A DNA stretch of 43,828 nt from Bacteroidales bacterium (GTDB lineage Bacteria > Bacteroidota > Bacteroidia > Bacteroidales > UBA932). The stretch is taken from assembly GCA_017555445.1 (NCBI GenBank), contig JAFZGK010000064.1, positions 1-43,828 of the forward strand, in the 5' to 3' direction. Each line of letters begins with the position of its first letter. Position 1 is the first letter of the stretch. The position numbers were made by a program, and so were the translations under genes. Positions 8,342-15,729 of this stretch are shown here, piece by piece. Under the pieces are notes generated by a model that was given only the letters and a program-made list of their open reading frames with translations, was not told the origin of the DNA and ran no database searches.

Positions 8342-9382
8342 CTACAGAGCTTCAATTGTTTCTATCAGTTTGTCGACTGCTTCGGGTCTTGTCGCCCAAC
8401 TTGTGCAGAATCGCACAGCAGTGTGTCCGGCATCGACTTTCTGCCATATTGAGAACAGGTAGCTCTTGCCGAGTTCTTCTGCAACATCGTCAGGGAGGAT
8501 AGGGAATTGCTGGTTTGATGGGCTTTCTGCCAGGAATGCGAATCCTTTCTTCTTGAAGGCATCTCTGATTCTAAGAGCTTGATTCACAGCGTGAGAAGCC
8601 AGTTCAAAATACAGCCCGTCCTCAAACAGAGTAAGGAACTGGATGCCAAGGAGACGGCCTTTTGCAAGCATGCCTCCGTTCTGCTTGATATAATATCTGA
8701 AGTCCTTTTTCAAGCTTTCAGATGTGATTACGACTGCCTCGCCAAAAAGGGCTCCCTGTTTTGTACCACCGATATAGAATACGTCAGCGAGTCCTGCAAT
8801 GTCTTCCAATGTGACATCGCATCCTTCAGAACAAAGTCCATATCCGAGTCGTGCTCCGTCTATGAACAGAGGAATATCGTACTTGTCGCAGATTTTTCTG
8901 AACTCCTTAAGTTCTGCAAGACTATAGATCGTACCGGTTTCGGTAGAAAAGGAAATATATACCATTCCAGGCTGCACAGTGTGCTCAGGACCGTCCTCTT
9001 CATAATGGGCCTCTATTGTTCTGAGAAGTCCTTCTGCAGAGAGTTTTCCGTTTTCAGATGGAACAGCAAGTACCTTATGGCCTCCGTGCTCTATTGCACC
9101 TGTTTCATGTACGTTGATGTGTCCGGTATGAGCACATACCACTCCCTGATAAGGCTTGAGTGCCGCAGAAATTACAGTTGCATTCGCTTGAGTACCGCCT
9201 ACCAGGAAATGAACATCTGCGTCATTGCGTCCGCACGCCTTCTTTATGAGACTGCGGGCAGCTTCGCAGAAATGGTCTTCTCCATAGCCTACAGTCTGCT
9301 CGAAGTTTGTCTGAATCATACGTTCGAGGATGCGCGGATGCGCACCCTCGTTATAATCACATTGAAACTGTATCATAGTCAA
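8342..9382 (-). CDS. ltaE: Low-specificity L-threonine aldolase-like PLP enzyme
   Basis: 346 aa cytoplasmic fold-type I PLP enzyme of the beta-eliminating lyase family, expected to split L-threonine or allo-threonine into glycine and acetaldehyde. Visible features: YGEDHFCEAARSL, the glycine-rich FLVGGTQANATV segment (60-70) for phosphate binding, the cofactor Asp in LFIDGARLGYG (D175) and the Schiff-base Lys in YIGGTKQGALFGE (K208). Length fits the family. It follows the DUF418 gene by 5 bp on the minus strand, so the two are co-transcribed. ATG 9376 is a possible alternative start. Confidence 0.88.
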   Translation of the reverse strand: MTMIQFQCDYNEGAHPRILERMIQTNFEQTVGYGEDHFCEAARSLIKKACGRNDADVHFLVGGTQANATVISAALKPYQGVVCAHTGHINVHETGAIEHGGHKVLAVPSENGKLSAEGLLRTIEAHYEEDGPEHTVQPGMVYISFSTETGTIYSLAELKEFRKICDKYDIPLFIDGARLGYGLCSEGCDVTLEDIAGLADVFYIGGTKQGALFGEAVVITSESLKKDFRYYIKQNGGMLAKGRLLGIQFLTLFEDGLYFELASHAVNQALRIRDAFKKKGFAFLAESPSNQQFPILPDDVAEELGKSYLFSIWQKVDAGHTAVRFCTSWATRPEAVDKLIETIEAL

Positions 9383-9387
9383 TAAGT

Positions 9388-10566
9388 TTACTTCTTTCCA
9401 AGCCAGGTCAACTTAGACCAGAGCTCCTCGAATGGTCCGCGCTTGTGGTTCTTGAGCCACCATGTGCAGAACAGAAACTGGAGAACGATCATGCAGATGC
9501 CGAGCAAGAAGCTTACTGTGTGTCCGCAATAGCGGAAAAGTCCAAGTCCCCAGTTGTAGAAGATGAAACCACCCACAATAGACTGTGTGAGATAGTTTGT
9601 AAGACTCATTTTTCCATAAGGAGCAATCTTGATGAGCCAGTTCTTTGCGCTTGTGTTGTAGAAGAGAAGTGTGGTACATGAAACGATGATGAGCATCATT
9701 GCGAGGTTCTTCCACATATTGAACATTACGTCAAGGCTCTTCGATACGCAACGGATATCTGAAAGTCCAGGAATTTTATAATATAGTGGGATAAGCACTG
9801 CAGTTGCAATGACAGAGCCGATGAGTACCTTCTTCCAGAACTTGAGGTTTTCTCCCTCGTTGTAGAAAAGTCTCTTTCTTCCGAGGAGGATACCTACGAT
9901 GAAGAAGAAGATAGTCTGTGTAAGACGGCCGTTCTCGATGGCCCAAAAGAAGTTGATAGGAAGTCCATGAGTAAGTCCTGCGATCGCTACGTCAAATACA
10001 TTTCCGCCTTCCTGTGCCACAAAGAGCGCACCGAAATGTGCGCCGCTGCCCAGGTTGAGAGGTGCAGTCTCAGGATTTATAGCACCGAGAATAGCGTATA
10101 CGAGTTCAATAGGCTGAATCAGCATGAGTGCTGCAATACATACAAGTACCTTGTTGCTTGCTCTGATAAGAGGAATGATGAGTACGCCGCAGGCAGCATA
10201 TACGCAGAGGATGTCTCCATTGTAGAACAACAGATCAAAAAGTCCGAAAAGGAAGAGAAGTATCATTCTCCAGAAGAATCTGAGTCTGAAATCAACTCCC
10301 TTCTGAGCCTGATTGTCGTGCTGGATGAAGAAGCTCAATCCGAAAAGCATTGCAAAGATGGCATACATCTTACCTGCAAGCAGGAAGAATACGCTGTCCC
10401 ATACGCCCTGGTTTACTGCTGCCCAGAACGGACTGCTTGGCTCAGGAAAGTTATAGAAGTTAAGCTGCTCGATGAAATGGATGAGGATGATGCCTCCGAT
10501 GGCTATACCGCGAAGGATGTCAGCAACATCTATTCGAGTGTTAGGTTTATTGGATGGTTGATACAT
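9388..10566 (-). CDS. DUF418 family (YeiB-like) membrane protein
   Basis: 392 aa polytopic inner membrane protein with about nine or ten helices. The N-terminus RGIAIGGIILIHFIEQL and the following AMLFGLSFFIQ are typical of DUF418/YeiB proteins, which are related to membrane acyltransferases but have no settled function. The C-terminal DUF418 segment includes GKMSLTNYLTQSIVGGFIFY and a final helix before the basic tail. It has its own promoter and is followed 5 bp later by the threonine aldolase gene. Confidence 0.85.
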   Translation of the reverse strand: MYQPSNKPNTRIDVADILRGIAIGGIILIHFIEQLNFYNFPEPSSPFWAAVNQGVWDSVFFLLAGKMYAIFAMLFGLSFFIQHDNQAQKGVDFRLRFFWRMILLFLFGLFDLLFYNGDILCVYAACGVLIIPLIRASNKVLVCIAALMLIQPIELVYAILGAINPETAPLNLGSGAHFGALFVAQEGGNVFDVAIAGLTHGLPINFFWAIENGRLTQTIFFFIVGILLGRKRLFYNEGENLKFWKKVLIGSVIATAVLIPLYYKIPGLSDIRCVSKSLDVMFNMWKNLAMMLIIVSCTTLLFYNTSAKNWLIKIAPYGKMSLTNYLTQSIVGGFIFYNWGLGLFRYCGHTVSFLLGICMIVLQFLFCTWWLKNHKRGPFEELWSKLTWLGKK

Positions 10567-10595
10567 GATGAATTAGTTTTAATTGCTATTTCTGG

Positions 10596-10627
10596 CAAAA
10601 ATAACTCAAAATCATGCATCAACCAAA
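10596..10627 (-). promoter_or_regulatory. Promoter of the DUF418-ltaE operon
   Basis: Minus strand TTTG (10627-10624), 20 bp spacer, TATTTTTG (10603-10596), about 23 nt leader to the ATG at 10566. Confidence 0.7.
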
Positions 10628-10631
10628 TTTT

Positions 10632-12014
10632 CTAAAGAAGCTTCTTCACGAGTCCGAACATGTTGTACGGCATATAGCGGAAAGGAAGATCGATCAAGGT
10701 GCCTGTAGCAACGATCGAACGAGTGTGGCTGAATGCGTCGAAGCTTTCCTTGCCGTGGTAACGTCCCATTCCAGAATTTCCTACGCCTCCGAACGGTATA
10801 TTCTCATTAGCTATGTGCATGATCACATCATTGATGCATCCACCGCCAGATGATGTATGTCTGATGATATCCCAGCCGTCAGATTCCTTGCCGAAGTAAT
10901 AGAAGGCCAGCGGCTTTTCGCGTGATGTGACAAATTCGATCACAGATTCGCGGAATGGCTCATCCATGGTGATTACAGGGAAGACAGGACCGAAGATTTC
11001 TTCTGTCATGACAGGGGAGTCAAAGGCAGGATTGTCGATGAGTGTAGGCTCGATGAATCTTGTCTTGGCGTCATGACGGCCACCGTAAAGAATCTTGCCG
11101 TCATTCATATATCCAGTCACTCTTTCGAAAGCCTTGTCGTTGACCATTCTTACAAAGTGTCTGTCTGCCTGAATGTCCTCTCCGTGGAGAACCTTAATCT
11201 CTTCTGCAAACTCTTTGACGAAGGCATCCTTTACATCCTTGTGAATCAGGATATAGTCCGGAGCAATACATGTCTGTCCGCTGTTGAGAGTCTTTCCCCA
11301 TGCAATTCTCTTGGCTGCTCTCTTGATGTCTGCAGTCTTGTCAATGATGCATGGACTCTTCCCTCCAAGCTCAAGAATTACAGGTGTAAGATGTTGTGCA
11401 GCAGCGGACATAACAGTTTTAGCTAAAGCTGGACTTCCGGTAAAGAAAATTACATCCCATCTCTGCTTCAGCAGGTCTGCATTCACATTCCTGTTACCCT
11501 GAACCACAGCTATATACTTTTCATCGAATGTGTCTGCAATCATCTCCTCGATTACCTTTGATACGGTAGGGACATATGGAGATGGCTTGAGTACCGCGGT
11601 GCAGCCGGATGAAATAGCTCCGACAAGCGGATTGAGAAGCAGCTGGACAGGGTAGTTCCAAGGTGATATGATAAGCGAGTTTCCCAGCGGTTCTTTCACA
11701 ACGTAGCTACGTGACGGAAACATCTTCAGAGGTGAACATGCCTTCTTTCTTCTGGCCCATCTGCATATATTTGCAAGATGGTTGGAAATCTCTCCTTTGA
11801 CGATGCTGATTTCTGTCATATAAGCTTCTTCATATGACTTGTGAAGGTCGGTCCATAGGGCATCGCAAAGCCTGTTTTCCCATTTGAGCATTGCAGATTG
11901 AAACTTGCGCAGCATTTCCTTGCGGAACTTTATGTCGAGTGTCGCTCCGGTTCGGAAATATTCATTCTGAGTCTTGACGACAGCTTCGATTCTTTCTGTA
12001 CTTGTATTCTCCAT
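10632..12014 (-). CDS. Aldehyde dehydrogenase (ALDH3-like)
   Basis: 460 aa NAD(P)-dependent oxidation of an aldehyde to the acid. The start is the ATG at 12014 (MENTSTERIEAVV); the frame is open further only through a TTG. Key residues: PWNYPVQL near 119-126, the FTGSP nucleotide loop (191-195), ELGGKSP with the general-base Glu at 215, and the catalytic Cys in SGQTCIAPDY (C249). About 460 residues and a hydrophobic, basic C-terminus (FRYMPYNMFGLVKKLL) resemble the class 3 fatty-aldehyde dehydrogenases, suggesting a membrane-associated lipid aldehyde substrate, which is inference. An SDR lies directly upstream on the same strand. Confidence 0.9.
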   Translation of the reverse strand: MENTSTERIEAVVKTQNEYFRTGATLDIKFRKEMLRKFQSAMLKWENRLCDALWTDLHKSYEEAYMTEISIVKGEISNHLANICRWARRKKACSPLKMFPSRSYVVKEPLGNSLIISPWNYPVQLLLNPLVGAISSGCTAVLKPSPYVPTVSKVIEEMIADTFDEKYIAVVQGNRNVNADLLKQRWDVIFFTGSPALAKTVMSAAAQHLTPVILELGGKSPCIIDKTADIKRAAKRIAWGKTLNSGQTCIAPDYILIHKDVKDAFVKEFAEEIKVLHGEDIQADRHFVRMVNDKAFERVTGYMNDGKILYGGRHDAKTRFIEPTLIDNPAFDSPVMTEEIFGPVFPVITMDEPFRESVIEFVTSREKPLAFYYFGKESDGWDIIRHTSSGGGCINDVIMHIANENIPFGGVGNSGMGRYHGKESFDAFSHTRSIVATGTLIDLPFRYMPYNMFGLVKKLL

Positions 12015-12035
12015 CCTATCTTGTGATTGATTCTC

Positions 12036-12043
12036 CAAAAATA
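12036..12043 (-). promoter_or_regulatory. -7 box in front of the aldehyde dehydrogenase gene
   Basis: Minus strand TATTTTTG in the short gap after the SDR gene, leader about 15 nt. It suggests the dehydrogenase can be transcribed separately. No clear -33 box. Confidence 0.45.
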
Positions 12044-12054
12044 ATCATTTTTAT

Positions 12055-12891
12055 TTAACATGCCTTCGCGGATGGTGCTGCAGAATTCTTTCTTCCTGTG
12101 AAATTATCCATTGCATGATAGATTCCACATACCTTTCCGAAGAAGAAGTCGAACACTTTTGTAGGGAGGAATGCCTGCCAGAATCTGATGAAGTGGAAAC
12201 CGAAAGGTATTCCTCTGAAATTGCGGTTTCGCTCTATAGCACGGATGATTCTCTTTGCTACGTATTCCGGTTTGAGAATCGGAATGAGAGGCGACTTGAC
12301 TCCCTCGAACATTCCTGTCTTTATATAATAAGGTGCTACAGTAGTAAAGTGCACTTTACTCTTCATCTCCTGAAGCTCGATTCTCACCGAGTCGGACCAG
12401 CCGATCGCACCCCATTTGCTGGCAGCATATACTGACATCTTAGGATTGGAGAGCATTCCACCGGCTGATGCAATGTTGCAGATATGCCCATGATTGCGTC
12501 TGAGCATGTCAGGTAACATGACACGTGCAACGAACATAGGGGCTATCGTGTTGATATTGATGGTTCTGACAATCTCCTCTGGTGTCATCTGGTCGAATGT
12601 CTTGTTGCTTGTGATGATGCCTGCGCAGTTGATGAGTACATCGATGTCTCCACATTCTGCAACAGTCTTCTGATAGGCGAGTGTGACGATCTCATTATTT
12701 GATACATCCACTACATACCCTTTCACCATGCCGAATCTGCTGAGCTCCTTACGTGTCTCTTCGATAGCTGCGATATTGATATCCCAGATGATGAAGCATC
12801 TTGCTCCTTTTTCCAAGGCCATGCGGCCCATGATCTTACCAATGCCGGATGCACCTCCGGTTATGAGTACGTTTGCGTTTTCTAAATTCAT
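12055..12891 (-). CDS. Short-chain dehydrogenase/reductase (17-beta-HSD/RDH-like SDR)
   Basis: 278 aa. Classical SDR with cofactor motif TGGASGIG (11-18), NCAG near 88-91, and the catalytic Ser142, Tyr155 and Lys159 (YAASKWG). The C-terminal third (LKPEYVAKRIIRAIERNRNF, then a hydrophobic aromatic stretch FHFIRFWQAFLPTKVFDFFFGKV) resembles the SDR group acting on retinol, steroids or long-chain alcohols at membranes. Paired with the downstream aldehyde dehydrogenase, it could form an alcohol-to-aldehyde-to-acid route for a lipid substrate. The pairing is seen; the substrate is inference. Confidence 0.88.
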   Translation of the reverse strand: MNLENANVLITGGASGIGKIMGRMALEKGARCFIIWDINIAAIEETRKELSRFGMVKGYVVDVSNNEIVTLAYQKTVAECGDIDVLINCAGIITSNKTFDQMTPEEIVRTININTIAPMFVARVMLPDMLRRNHGHICNIASAGGMLSNPKMSVYAASKWGAIGWSDSVRIELQEMKSKVHFTTVAPYYIKTGMFEGVKSPLIPILKPEYVAKRIIRAIERNRNFRGIPFGFHFIRFWQAFLPTKVFDFFFGKVCGIYHAMDNFTGRKNSAAPSAKAC

Positions 12892-12934
12892 TTCTGCCTT
12901 ATTTTACATGTGTGTGCTCCTGACGGAGCGGCCG

Positions 12935-12966
12935 CAAAGGTAAGGCAATAAAAATACCGGCCGCAA
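12935..12966 (-). promoter_or_regulatory. Promoter of the SDR gene
   Basis: Minus strand TTG (12966-12964), 21 bp spacer, TACCTTTG (12942-12935), leader about 37 nt. Two 15 bp direct repeats lie further upstream at 13021-13056. Confidence 0.6.
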
Positions 12967-13020
12967 TATGCAGTCGGCATTGCCGTAAAAACGTTTTATT
13001 CGTTGTAAATGTCCCTGAAA

Positions 13021-13056
13021 TGTGGTGAAATTTCATTGCTCTGTGGCGAAATTTCA
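13021..13056. repeat. Two TGTGGyGAAATTTCA direct repeats, 21 bp apart
   Basis: TGTGGTGAAATTTCA (13021-13035) and TGTGGCGAAATTTCA (13042-13056) differ at one base and are offset by exactly 21 bp. Each contains the palindrome GAAATTTC. They lie between kdsC and the SDR gene, about 80-115 bp upstream of the SDR -7 box, as a regulator site would. Confidence 0.55.
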
Positions 13057-13075
13057 GCATTTCATGCTACGTTTA

Positions 13076-13603
13076 TCAGAACATCCGCCTGTATGTCTCA
13101 AAATTTACATCCCATCTGTCCTGAATCTTCATCACCATTTCAAGAGTCTTTCTTACGCAAAGCTTGCCTCCAGGATATTCGCTCACGATATCTGATGCTT
13201 CTTTTGCTTCGTCCACTGCGTCACTCGGACATACTCCGCAGCCGCAAGCCTTCAGAACAGGCACGTCAGGAATATCGTCGCCGAAGTACATTACTTCATC
13301 TGCTGCAAGACCGTATCTGCTGCAGAAATTTTCAAAATCCTCCATCTTGACCCTTGATCCGAGATAGACGTCCTCTTTCTTGAATCCGCATGTCGATAAT
13401 CTCTTCAATATGCTTTCCGATTTTCCTCCTGTGATTGCGCAAAGATGGTAACCGTTCATATGAGCCATTCTCAATGCAAATGCATCCTTTGCATCATATG
13501 TGCGGTAGAGTTCTCCGTCAATCGTACCCAGGATACCTCCGTCAGTGAGCACGCCATCAACATCAAATGCAAATGCCTTGATTTTCTTAAGTCTTTCTTC
13601 CAT
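13076..13603 (-). CDS. kdsC: KDO-8-phosphate phosphatase-like HAD protein
   Basis: 175 aa, the usual size for KdsC. HAD motif I is FDVDGVLTDG with nucleophile and acid Asp14/Asp16; motif II Thr/Ser lies in CAITGGKS; motif IV is YFGDDIPDVPVL. The C-terminal PGGKLCVRKTLEMVM matches the KdsC tail that caps the neighbouring active site in the tetramer. It hydrolyses KDO-8-P to KDO in lipopolysaccharide core synthesis. The subfamily also includes sugar-nucleotide-linked phosphatases, so the substrate is likely but not proven. It is co-transcribed with the upstream DUF3467 gene (26 bp gap). Confidence 0.88.
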   Translation of the reverse strand: MEERLKKIKAFAFDVDGVLTDGGILGTIDGELYRTYDAKDAFALRMAHMNGYHLCAITGGKSESILKRLSTCGFKKEDVYLGSRVKMEDFENFCSRYGLAADEVMYFGDDIPDVPVLKACGCGVCPSDAVDEAKEASDIVSEYPGGKLCVRKTLEMVMKIQDRWDVNFETYRRMF

Positions 13604-13629
13604 AAGTAATTATGGTGTCTTATCTGAAC

Positions 13630-13941
13630 TTATGATTTTGCTCCGTTTCCGCCAAAACCTCCCATTGGGAAGGTCGCTTTAGGTTCTCCTCCGAGGACTA
13701 TGAGACCGTTCTGACTTTCGTATTTGTTTATATTGTCCTGAAGAGCAAGGAAAAGTCTCTTGGCATGCTCTGGAGTCATGATGATTCTGTTTCCTACCTC
13801 TGGTTTAGGAAGTCCTGGGAGCAAAGTAGCGAAGTCGATGATGAATTCGCTATGAGAGTGTGTAATGATTGCAAGGTTTGAATATGAACCTTTGGCAACC
13901 TCAGGTTTGATCTCAATCTTGAATTCTTTTTCGTTTGCCAT
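13630..13941 (-). CDS. DUF3467 family protein
   Basis: 103 aa from the ATG at 13941 (MANEKEFKIEI). It has the DUF3467 pattern: an Ile/Glu-rich N-terminus with YSNLAIITHSHSEFIIDFA, then PGLPKPEVGNRIIMTPEHAKRLFLALQDNINKYE, and a Gly-rich tail (GGFGGNGAKS). The family is widespread in Bacteroidota, soluble and of unknown function. It is the first gene of an operon with kdsC and divergent from menA. Confidence 0.85.
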   Translation of the reverse strand: MANEKEFKIEIKPEVAKGSYSNLAIITHSHSEFIIDFATLLPGLPKPEVGNRIIMTPEHAKRLFLALQDNINKYESQNGLIVLGGEPKATFPMGGFGGNGAKS

Positions 13942-13985
13942 GGTATTCTTTAATTTAAAAGTTATTGTCATGAATGCAGATATCA

Positions 13986-14012
13986 CAAAGTTACGTAAAA
14001 ATATTAACTTTG
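13986..14012. promoter_or_regulatory. Palindromic divergent promoter, DUF3467-kdsC versus menA
   Basis: CAAAGTTA (13986-13993) and TAACTTTG (14005-14012) form a perfect 8 bp inverted repeat around an 11 bp centre. Read outward, each arm is an exact TAnnTTTG -7 box: leftward for DUF3467 (leader about 38 nt) and rightward for menA (leader about 23 nt to 14042). Confidence 0.6.
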
Positions 14013-14041
14013 TCGCTGTAAAACCAAATACTGATAGCTAT

Positions 14042-14935
14042 ATGGGAAAACATTCATTAGGACAATGGCTTTTTGCTGTAAGACCTTGGTCCTTTCCGGC
14101 ATCTGCGATGCCTATCATCGTGACACTTGCCTACCTCTTCTGGACCGGTGCTGGTATGAATTGGGGCTATGGAGTATGGACTCTTATCAACATGGTTCTT
14201 TTTCATGTGGCCGGCAATGTATGGAGTGATTACCACGACTTCAAGAAGTCTGTTGACAGAGAAGATACTACAGGAGCGACAACTCTTACAACAGGTATGT
14301 TCCAACCGCATGAAATCAGGAACCTTGCAATAGGTGTATTCGCCATTGCTGTTGCTGGAGGTGTAGGCCTTGTGCTTCTTACCGGTCTTCCTTTGCTTTG
14401 GATAGGACTGGCTGGAGCTGTCCTGACTCTCCTTTATCCATTGCTTAAGTATAATGCTCTTGGAGATGTTGACATCCTCTTGACATTTGCGTTCCTTCCA
14501 ACCATCGGTACTTCATACGTCACAACAGGAGCAATTGACTGGAGTGTTCTCCTGATAGCTCTTCCTGTGGGTCTTATCACGGACGGTATCCTTCATTCAA
14601 ACAATACAAGGGATATGGTGCCGGATAAGAGAGCCGAGATAAGGACTCTTGCTATGGGACTCGGTACCAAAGCATCTGCAGTAATGTATTCATTTGAAGT
14701 CCTTTTCCCATTTGTATGGCTTATCGCATGTGCAGCCATGAAGGTCATGCCATGGCCGGTATTGGCAGCTCTCATCGCCTTTCCGATAGCTTTGGGATGC
14801 AGCAAGACAATGATGAAATGTCCTAAGGAGGGTGCGGACGTAATTCTTGATCTGGATCAGAGGACAGCAAAACTTCAGATGATATTTTCATTGCTGCTTT
14901 CAATCGCCTTTGTGATTTCAAAGCTTTTATTCTAA
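14042..14935 (+). CDS. menA: 1,4-dihydroxy-2-naphthoate polyprenyltransferase (UbiA family)
   Basis: 297 aa from the ATG at 14042 (MGKHSLGQWLFAVRPWSFPAS), favoured because a -7 box lies about 30 bp upstream; an in-frame ATG at 13970 lies before that box. MenA attaches the polyprenyl chain to DHNA, a late step of menaquinone synthesis in the inner membrane. The first Asp-rich motif is in NVWSDYHDFKKSVDREDT and the second in DGILHSNNTRDMVPDKRAE, the usual MenA pair. There are eight or nine hydrophobic helices. A CPBP protease gene starts 2 bp after the stop. Confidence 0.9.
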   Translation: MGKHSLGQWLFAVRPWSFPASAMPIIVTLAYLFWTGAGMNWGYGVWTLINMVLFHVAGNVWSDYHDFKKSVDREDTTGATTLTTGMFQPHEIRNLAIGVFAIAVAGGVGLVLLTGLPLLWIGLAGAVLTLLYPLLKYNALGDVDILLTFAFLPTIGTSYVTTGAIDWSVLLIALPVGLITDGILHSNNTRDMVPDKRAEIRTLAMGLGTKASAVMYSFEVLFPFVWLIACAAMKVMPWPVLAALIAFPIALGCSKTMMKCPKEGADVILDLDQRTAKLQMIFSLLLSIAFVISKLLF

Positions 14936-14936
14936 G

Positions 14937-15572
14937 ATGACAGGAGATGTGTCAATGAAGAAGCTTATTGTCGGAATTGTTCTGGCAACGGTGCTTTGGA
15001 CTATTATGTTCTCTCCGTGGACTGCACCACATGTGAACTTCTGGGTGATGATGACATGTTCTGCAGCAACATTGACTCTATATACCTGTTGGGCGCGTCC
15101 GGGGTGGTGGAAAGAAATCTCTTTCAGTGCCAAGGATGTCTTCTGGGGAGTAGTGCTCGCTGCCGCTCTTTGGGGAATATTCTGGCTTGGAGAGTTCTTC
15201 TCTACAATGCTTTTTGACTTTGCCCGTCCGCAGGTCGATTCGATATATGGGATGAAGGATGGCGAGAATCCTTTTGTTCTTAGTCTGCTGATGCTCTTCA
15301 TCATCGGCCCGGCTGAGGAGATATTCTGGAGAGGATGCATTCAGAATCGTTTTTCAGCACGTTGGACTCCCAATATCGGATTTGTTGTGACAACCTTGGT
15401 TTACGGCCTGGTGCATATTTCAAAGTTCAACTTTATGCTTATCATGGCGGCTATGGTTGCAGGAGTCGTATGGGGCCTTGCATACAGATTTTTCCCCGAA
15501 AGACTGGGTGCTGTAATCATATCTCATGCGCTTTGGGACTGTGCAGTTTTCATTTGGTTTCCGATTATGTAA
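14937..15572 (+). CDS. CPBP family intramembrane metalloprotease-like protein
   Basis: 211 aa polytopic membrane protein. The CPBP (CAAX/Abi) motifs are seen in order: EEIFWRG (EE at 127-128, R132), then a His in LVYGLVHISKFNF, then HALWD near 199-203. These residues form the glutamate and zinc-binding site of the Rce1-like family. Substrate unknown; bacterial members are linked to peptide processing or self-immunity. It lies 2 bp after menA, so it is translationally coupled, which is a genomic pairing and not evidence for a menaquinone role. ATG 14955 is an alternative start. Confidence 0.85.
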   Translation: MTGDVSMKKLIVGIVLATVLWTIMFSPWTAPHVNFWVMMTCSAATLTLYTCWARPGWWKEISFSAKDVFWGVVLAAALWGIFWLGEFFSTMLFDFARPQVDSIYGMKDGENPFVLSLLMLFIIGPAEEIFWRGCIQNRFSARWTPNIGFVVTTLVYGLVHISKFNFMLIMAAMVAGVVWGLAYRFFPERLGAVIISHALWDCAVFIWFPIM

Positions 15573-15601
15573 ATAAAATAGGCTATCTCGCCGGAAATGT
15601 G

Positions 15602-15609
15602 TATATTTG
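15602..15609 (+). promoter_or_regulatory. -7 box upstream of valS
   Basis: TATATTTG matches TAnnTTTG. Its last bases are part of the left arm of the hairpin at 15605-15651. The resulting leader is about 110 nt, the longest predicted in this window. No clear -33 box. Confidence 0.45.
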
Positions 15610-15651
15610 TACGATATTGTGCTTTGATCAGAAGCATGATATCGTACAAAT
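15605..15651. repeat. Long inverted repeat in the valS leader
   Basis: ATTTGTACGATAT (15605-15617) and ATATCGTACAAAT (15639-15651) form a perfect 13 bp stem. Inside it a second stem TGCTT/AAGCA (15620-15624, 15632-15636) closes a 7 nt loop. There is no T-run after it, so it is not a simple terminator for the CPBP gene. It could be an operator or a leader RNA structure. Confidence 0.7.
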
Positions 15652-15661
15652 TATGTTGTGC

Positions 15662-15694
15662 CATGTCGAGCGAGCGATGCGAGTCGATACATCT
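15662..15694. repeat. REP-like imperfect palindrome before valS
   Basis: A GC-rich stretch, CATGTCGAGCG...CGAGTCGATACATCT, with imperfect ends ATGTCGA/TCGATACAT. It resembles GTCGAGCG-type palindromic intergenic repeats scattered through many Bacteroidota genomes (from memory, not searched). Only one copy was noticed here. Confidence 0.35.
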
Positions 15695-15729
15695 GTAAAA
15701 CGATAATTAAATAATAAGATATATAAAGT

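Noticed and set aside
8579..9385. 268-codon plus-strand frame
   Set aside because: Antisense to the threonine aldolase gene, which has full PLP-enzyme motifs.
9967..10635. 222-codon plus-strand frame
   Set aside because: Antisense to the DUF418 gene; highly charged with no family pattern.
15573..15729. Possible T-box riboswitch before valS
   Set aside because: No T-box sequence or specifier-loop layout is visible, and T-boxes are rare outside Gram-positive bacteria; the repeats are described separately.
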